Origin: Archangium sp.
Lineage (GTDB): Bacteria; Myxococcota; Myxococcia; Myxococcales; Myxococcaceae
DNA: 64,000 bases
Assembly (NCBI GenBank): GCA_022843845.1
Contig: JALHMW010000004.1
Span: 186,001-250,000, forward strand
Reading direction: 5' to 3'
Below are positions 60,994-64,000 of the stretch, piece after piece (positions within the stretch are counted from its first letter, which is position 1; each line of letters opens with the position of its first letter). The notes under the pieces are model-generated. The model was given only the letters and a program-made list of their open reading frames with translations. It searched no databases and was not told the origin of the DNA. The position numbers and the translations under genes were made by a program.

Positions 60994-61704
60994 CTACTTC
61001 GACACGGCACGCTTGCGACGCAGAGGGAGCTTCTTCCGCGAGGGCTTCGTCGACGGCGCCGCGCGCTTCGGCTTCGGCTTCGGAGCCGCGGCCAACTTCC
61101 GCGCTCCGGCGAATTTCGGCCGCAGGTTCTCGCAGAGGAAACACTCGCACCGCCCGCTCGAGGCAGCCGCGGCGAGGCGAGCCACATCGGCCTTCGACAG
61201 CGCGCCGAGCGACTGCGGTCCGACGTCGACGTCGAACACGAAGGTTCCAGGCTTTCCGCGCACGACGCCGACGAGGAACGGCTTCTTGTCGACGAGCACC
61301 TCCACCAGCGGAACGTCCGAGCTGCCGAGCAGCGCCGGGAGGTCGAAGGTCGGCCCTCTCCAGTCGATGTCGAACGCATTGAACCACTTCGCCAGGTGCG
61401 GGCGCGTCGCGAACATCGTCGCCAGGGCGAGCGTGGTCCAGTGGAGGCCGGCGGCAGCGGAAAGCGCGTATTCCTTGTCGGGGTCGAAGGTGAAGTCGAA
61501 CGGGCCCTTCAGCTTCGCAACCTGCCGCTCCAGCGAGTGCTCCAACCAGCCCAGCGAGTTGGTGTGCGAGGTGCGAGGGACGTACTTGATGCGGTTGCGA
61601 AGGCCCGGAGAGAGAAAGTTCGTGAAGAGCAGCTTCGCGAGCTTGCTCCACTGGGGCTTCTTCGATCCGCCGACTGGAACGAGGTCGAGCTCGAGCGTGT
61701 GCAT
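60994..61704 (-). CDS. Hypothetical protein with Cys cluster and basic tail
   Basis: 236 residues. The fold is mixed alpha/beta (LDLVPVGGSKKPQWSKLAKL, FDIDWRGPTFDLPALLG). Near residue 190 is CECFLCE, a CxCxxC cluster, then a long Lys/Arg/Pro-rich tail that may bind nucleic acid. No family recognised. It lies between the kinase gene and the sigma gene and shares the sigma gene's strand. Confidence 0.7.
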   Translation of the reverse strand: MHTLELDLVPVGGSKKPQWSKLAKLLFTNFLSPGLRNRIKYVPRTSHTNSLGWLEHSLERQVAKLKGPFDFTFDPDKEYALSAAAGLHWTTLALATMFATRPHLAKWFNAFDIDWRGPTFDLPALLGSSDVPLVEVLVDKKPFLVGVVRGKPGTFVFDVDVGPQSLGALSKADVARLAAAASSGRCECFLCENLRPKFAGARKLAAAPKPKPKRAAPSTKPSRKKLPLRRKRAVSK

Positions 61705-61731
61705 GGAGAGGCTAGCCTGCGACTCGCGTTC

Positions 61732-62628
61732 TCAATCCGACTTGTTGCGTGACGCGAGCCCCATGCCGAGGCTGATGGACAGGTTGCTCTGCACGGCGCC
61801 CATCATCTCGTCGAGCTCGGCCTCCGACACGCCCAGGCTCGCGGCCAGTCGCGTGCGCGTGCTGCTGACGAGGTGCTCCCGGGCCGCGGTCAGCCACCTC
61901 GCCGCCGTCGCGCGGTGCACGTCGTAGACCTTCCCGATGTCGTCGATGCTCAACCCGTCGACGAGGCTCATGCGCAACACGGTGCGCTCGCGTTGATCGA
62001 GCCCGGCGAGCGCGTCGGCGAAGCAGGCCTTGAAGTGACGCCGATGCTGTTGCTTCAAGAACCGCAGCTCGGGGTCGGCGTCTGGCGCGGGGAGCGTGGC
62101 GAGCCCTTCGTCCGACGCTTCGGCGTTCACGGCGGCGCCCCGGCGCAGCTTCTGAGCCGCCCGCACCGCGAGCACCTTCAGCCACACCGCGAGCGCACCG
62201 CGCCCGGAGTACGACAGGAACGCCGACGTCTGCCCGGGTCCTGGCGCGAAGAACTGGGCACGAATTCGCTGCAGCGCATCGGGCGCGAGGTCTGCATTGC
62301 CGTCGACCCGCGAGAGCACTCGGGTGAGCGGCGCGAGAAAAACCGACTCGAAGATCGACGCCGCGGCAGGCACTTCAGCGAGACACGCGGCGCAGAGCAC
62401 CAGCCCTTCTCCAGAGAGCTCTTCCAGGCCGGCGTCGTCGACGTCAGCCGGCGCCACGCGCGCAACGTGGGCGGCGAACGCGTCGAGTGAGAGGTCGAGG
62501 GCGGGCCAGGCCTCCGTCCCCTCGCGGTGGAGCGCGGTGAGTGAGCGATCGAGCTGCACCGCATCGCCCACGGCACGGCCCGACGCGCTCCAGGCAGCCA
62601 CGGCGGCGCTCGTCAGGGGGCGACCCAT
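61732..62628 (-). CDS. Sigma-70-family factor, Myxococcales type
   Basis: 298 residues from the ATG at 62628; a GTG at 62637 would add three. Regions 2-4 are compact: GQTSAFLSYSGRGALAVWLK, then ALAGLDQRERTVLRMSLVDG and the region 4 helix-turn-helix GLSIDDIGKVYDVHRATAAR. The length and sequence style fit the Myxococcales-specific group (TIGR03001-like). It is transcribed toward the neighbouring hypothetical gene and away from a propeller lipoprotein. No separate anti-sigma gene is adjacent; the zf-HC2 kinase about 0.8 kb away may serve that role. Confidence 0.8.
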   Translation of the reverse strand: MGRPLTSAAVAAWSASGRAVGDAVQLDRSLTALHREGTEAWPALDLSLDAFAAHVARVAPADVDDAGLEELSGEGLVLCAACLAEVPAAASIFESVFLAPLTRVLSRVDGNADLAPDALQRIRAQFFAPGPGQTSAFLSYSGRGALAVWLKVLAVRAAQKLRRGAAVNAEASDEGLATLPAPDADPELRFLKQQHRRHFKACFADALAGLDQRERTVLRMSLVDGLSIDDIGKVYDVHRATAARWLTAAREHLVSSTRTRLAASLGVSEAELDEMMGAVQSNLSISLGMGLASRNKSD

Positions 62629-62768
62629 CGGCGACACGATAGCCGACGACGTGCGGCACGACGGAGCGCTGTTCGAGTTCACCGGAGAGCGCGGCCCTCA
62701 AGCAGCTGAACGATTCCAAGACGATGCGATGCCGTGCGACTTCGGCACCATGTCGGGCTCCTCCCGAT

Positions 62769-63983
62769 ATGCGCCTCATTCTCCTGGCTGTCGTCGTCAC
62801 TTCGTCCTTCGCCTGTCAGACCCGCGCGGTCGTCGTGCGCACCATGGAGTGCCAGCGCGTGTGCCCGGGGTGCTGCGACGTGACCGGCGCGTGCCTCACT
62901 GGCGAAGACGACGACGCGTGCGGCGCTCCGGGTGCGGCGTGCTCGGCGTGTGGGCCCTCGGAGACCTGCTCCGCCGCGCGCAGCTGCGTGGGGCGCCCGG
63001 TCGATGGCGGCGCCGGCCAGACGTTCGATGGAGGACCCCGCGAGGTCGACGCAGGCGCCAGTGCGGTGGACGCGGGCGTGCTGCCGGTGCCCGACGCCGG
63101 AACCAGCACTCCGACGCCCTGCCCGCCCGACGGCTGGTGCATGGATGGGCTCGACGCGATGGGCCGGCCAATCACCACGACTCACCTGCGCTCGGTGTGG
63201 GCGCGCGCGGCAGACGACGTGTGGGCCGTGGGCGATCAAGGCACGGTGGTCCACTTCGACGGCGTGACGTGGCGGGCGGCGCAGGCAGGCATCAGCGACG
63301 ACTTGTTCGCCGTCTGGGCGGCCGGTCCCAACGACGTCTGGGTGACTGGCGGCAGCGGTAACCCTTCGCAGGACATCGGCGTCATCCTCCACTTCGACGG
63401 CGCGGCCTGGAGCGTCGTGCGTCGCGGCCTCAAACGAATCGACGCGGTGTGGGGCTCGAGCGCGTCTGACGTCTGGTTCGCGGGCAACGGCGGCACGATG
63501 CTCCGGTGGAACGGCGCGATGCTGTCGACGGTCGCCAGCAACACCACGCGAGACATCGTCGACCTCACGGGCAACGGGACCCGTGCGTGGGCGGTGGGCT
63601 CGTCGGGGCTCATCCTCTCGTGGGACGGCGCGAGCTGGAGCGAGGTGCCAACGGGCATGACGAGCGGGCTCACCTCGGCGCTCGCGTTCGGCGCGTCACT
63701 CACCTGGGTCGCCGGCGGCAACGGTGCGTTCGCGACGTGGGATGGCGCGACGTGGCGCACGCTCTCGGTCGGGCAGAACGTGACGGTGATGGGCCTGTGG
63801 GGCGCGCGGCCTGACGCGGTGTGGAGCGTCGGCCCCGACGGCGAGCTTCACTTCTTCAACGGCGTGTCACCGACGCTCAAGACGAGCCCGACGACGCGCT
63901 TCTTGCGTGACGTGCACGGGAGCGACGCGCGGAACATCTGGGCGGTCGGCTTCAGCGGAACGGTGCTGCGCTATCGGCCCTGA
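62769..63983 (+). CDS. Cys-rich and beta-propeller lipoprotein
   Basis: 404 residues from the ATG at 62769. The lipobox ends SSFAC. A short Cys-rich region (CPGCCDVTGAC, then CSACGPSETC) and an Asp-Ala-Gly linker (VDAGASAVDAGVLPVPDAG) are followed by WD-like propeller repeats (for example SVWARAADDVWAVGDQG and AVWGSSASDVWFAGNGG), a pattern common in myxobacterial surface proteins. It is complete; only 17 bases of window remain after it. Confidence 0.82.
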   Translation: MRLILLAVVVTSSFACQTRAVVVRTMECQRVCPGCCDVTGACLTGEDDDACGAPGAACSACGPSETCSAARSCVGRPVDGGAGQTFDGGPREVDAGASAVDAGVLPVPDAGTSTPTPCPPDGWCMDGLDAMGRPITTTHLRSVWARAADDVWAVGDQGTVVHFDGVTWRAAQAGISDDLFAVWAAGPNDVWVTGGSGNPSQDIGVILHFDGAAWSVVRRGLKRIDAVWGSSASDVWFAGNGGTMLRWNGAMLSTVASNTTRDIVDLTGNGTRAWAVGSSGLILSWDGASWSEVPTGMTSGLTSALAFGASLTWVAGGNGAFATWDGATWRTLSVGQNVTVMGLWGARPDAVWSVGPDGELHFFNGVSPTLKTSPTTRFLRDVHGSDARNIWAVGFSGTVLRYRP

Positions 63984-64000
63984 GCGGCGACCAGCCCGCG

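Overview
High-GC bacterial chromosome, most likely a myxobacterium or close relative (Myxococcota). The evidence is the mix of gene types: Hanks-type Ser/Thr kinases with TPR or PEGA-like tails, a sigma factor resembling the Myxococcales-specific sigma-70 group, an FHA plus sigma-54 activator, a PilT paralogue, and at least eleven predicted secreted lipoproteins, many with Cys-rich repeats or Ala-Gly-Asp linkers. No rRNA, tRNA, CRISPR array, insertion sequence or prophage was seen. Genes are tightly packed and no gene-free stretch exceeds 300 bases.

Layout. 1-2.8 kb: minus-strand operon of PspA, an anchored solute-binding-like protein, a coiled-coil membrane protein and a lipoprotein cut by the window edge. 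2.9-10.6 kb: surface lipoproteins, an amidohydrolase divergent from a membrane-tethered winged-helix protein, and gpsA. 10.6-15.7 kb: a beta-propeller/cytochrome c lipoprotein, a histidine kinase and response regulator pair, and an FHA protein. 15.8-17.4 kb: small genes and a broken vapBC-like remnant. 17.4-19.7 kb: a single protein joining the C-terminal part of RNA polymerase beta to the N-terminal part of beta', with both catalytic signatures missing. This is the most unusual gene here. It is divergent from clpS-clpA (19.9-22.5 kb). 22.5-26.7 kb: a Kelch lipoprotein, a DUF3634-like protein, a Cys-rich lipoprotein broken by a one-base frameshift, and fabI. 26.8-29.6 kb: an FHA/sigma-54 activator, a peptidoglycan-binding peptidase and a barrel-like protein. 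29.7-36.4 kb: sucA-sucB, a coiled-coil protein, a cold-shock protein, a pilT paralogue and a small membrane protein. 36.5-44.3 kb: a Gly-rich and Cys-rich lipoprotein, divergent from a translationally coupled kinase - TonB receptor - lipoprotein operon. 44.4-50.5 kb: an ornithine-cyclodeaminase-like protein, an M28 peptidase, a haem-binding propeller lipoprotein and a Uma2-type nuclease. 50.6-56.3 kb: purL and a MepA-like endopeptidase with LysM. 56.3-64 kb: a DUF4215-repeat lipoprotein divergent from a kinase with an N-terminal zf-HC2 motif and TPR-like tail, preceded by a 12-codon leader ORF, then a sigma factor and a propeller lipoprotein.

How it fits together. Core metabolism (gpsA, fabI, sucAB, purL) and proteolysis (clpSA) are interspersed with signalling and surface genes. 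Two themes stand out. One is an outer surface rich in Cys-repeat and beta-propeller lipoproteins. The other is possible control of sigma factors: the pseudo-polymerase keeps the beta' clamp helices that normally bind sigma, and a zf-HC2 kinase lies next to a sigma-factor gene. All functional links are inferred from sequence reading alone.
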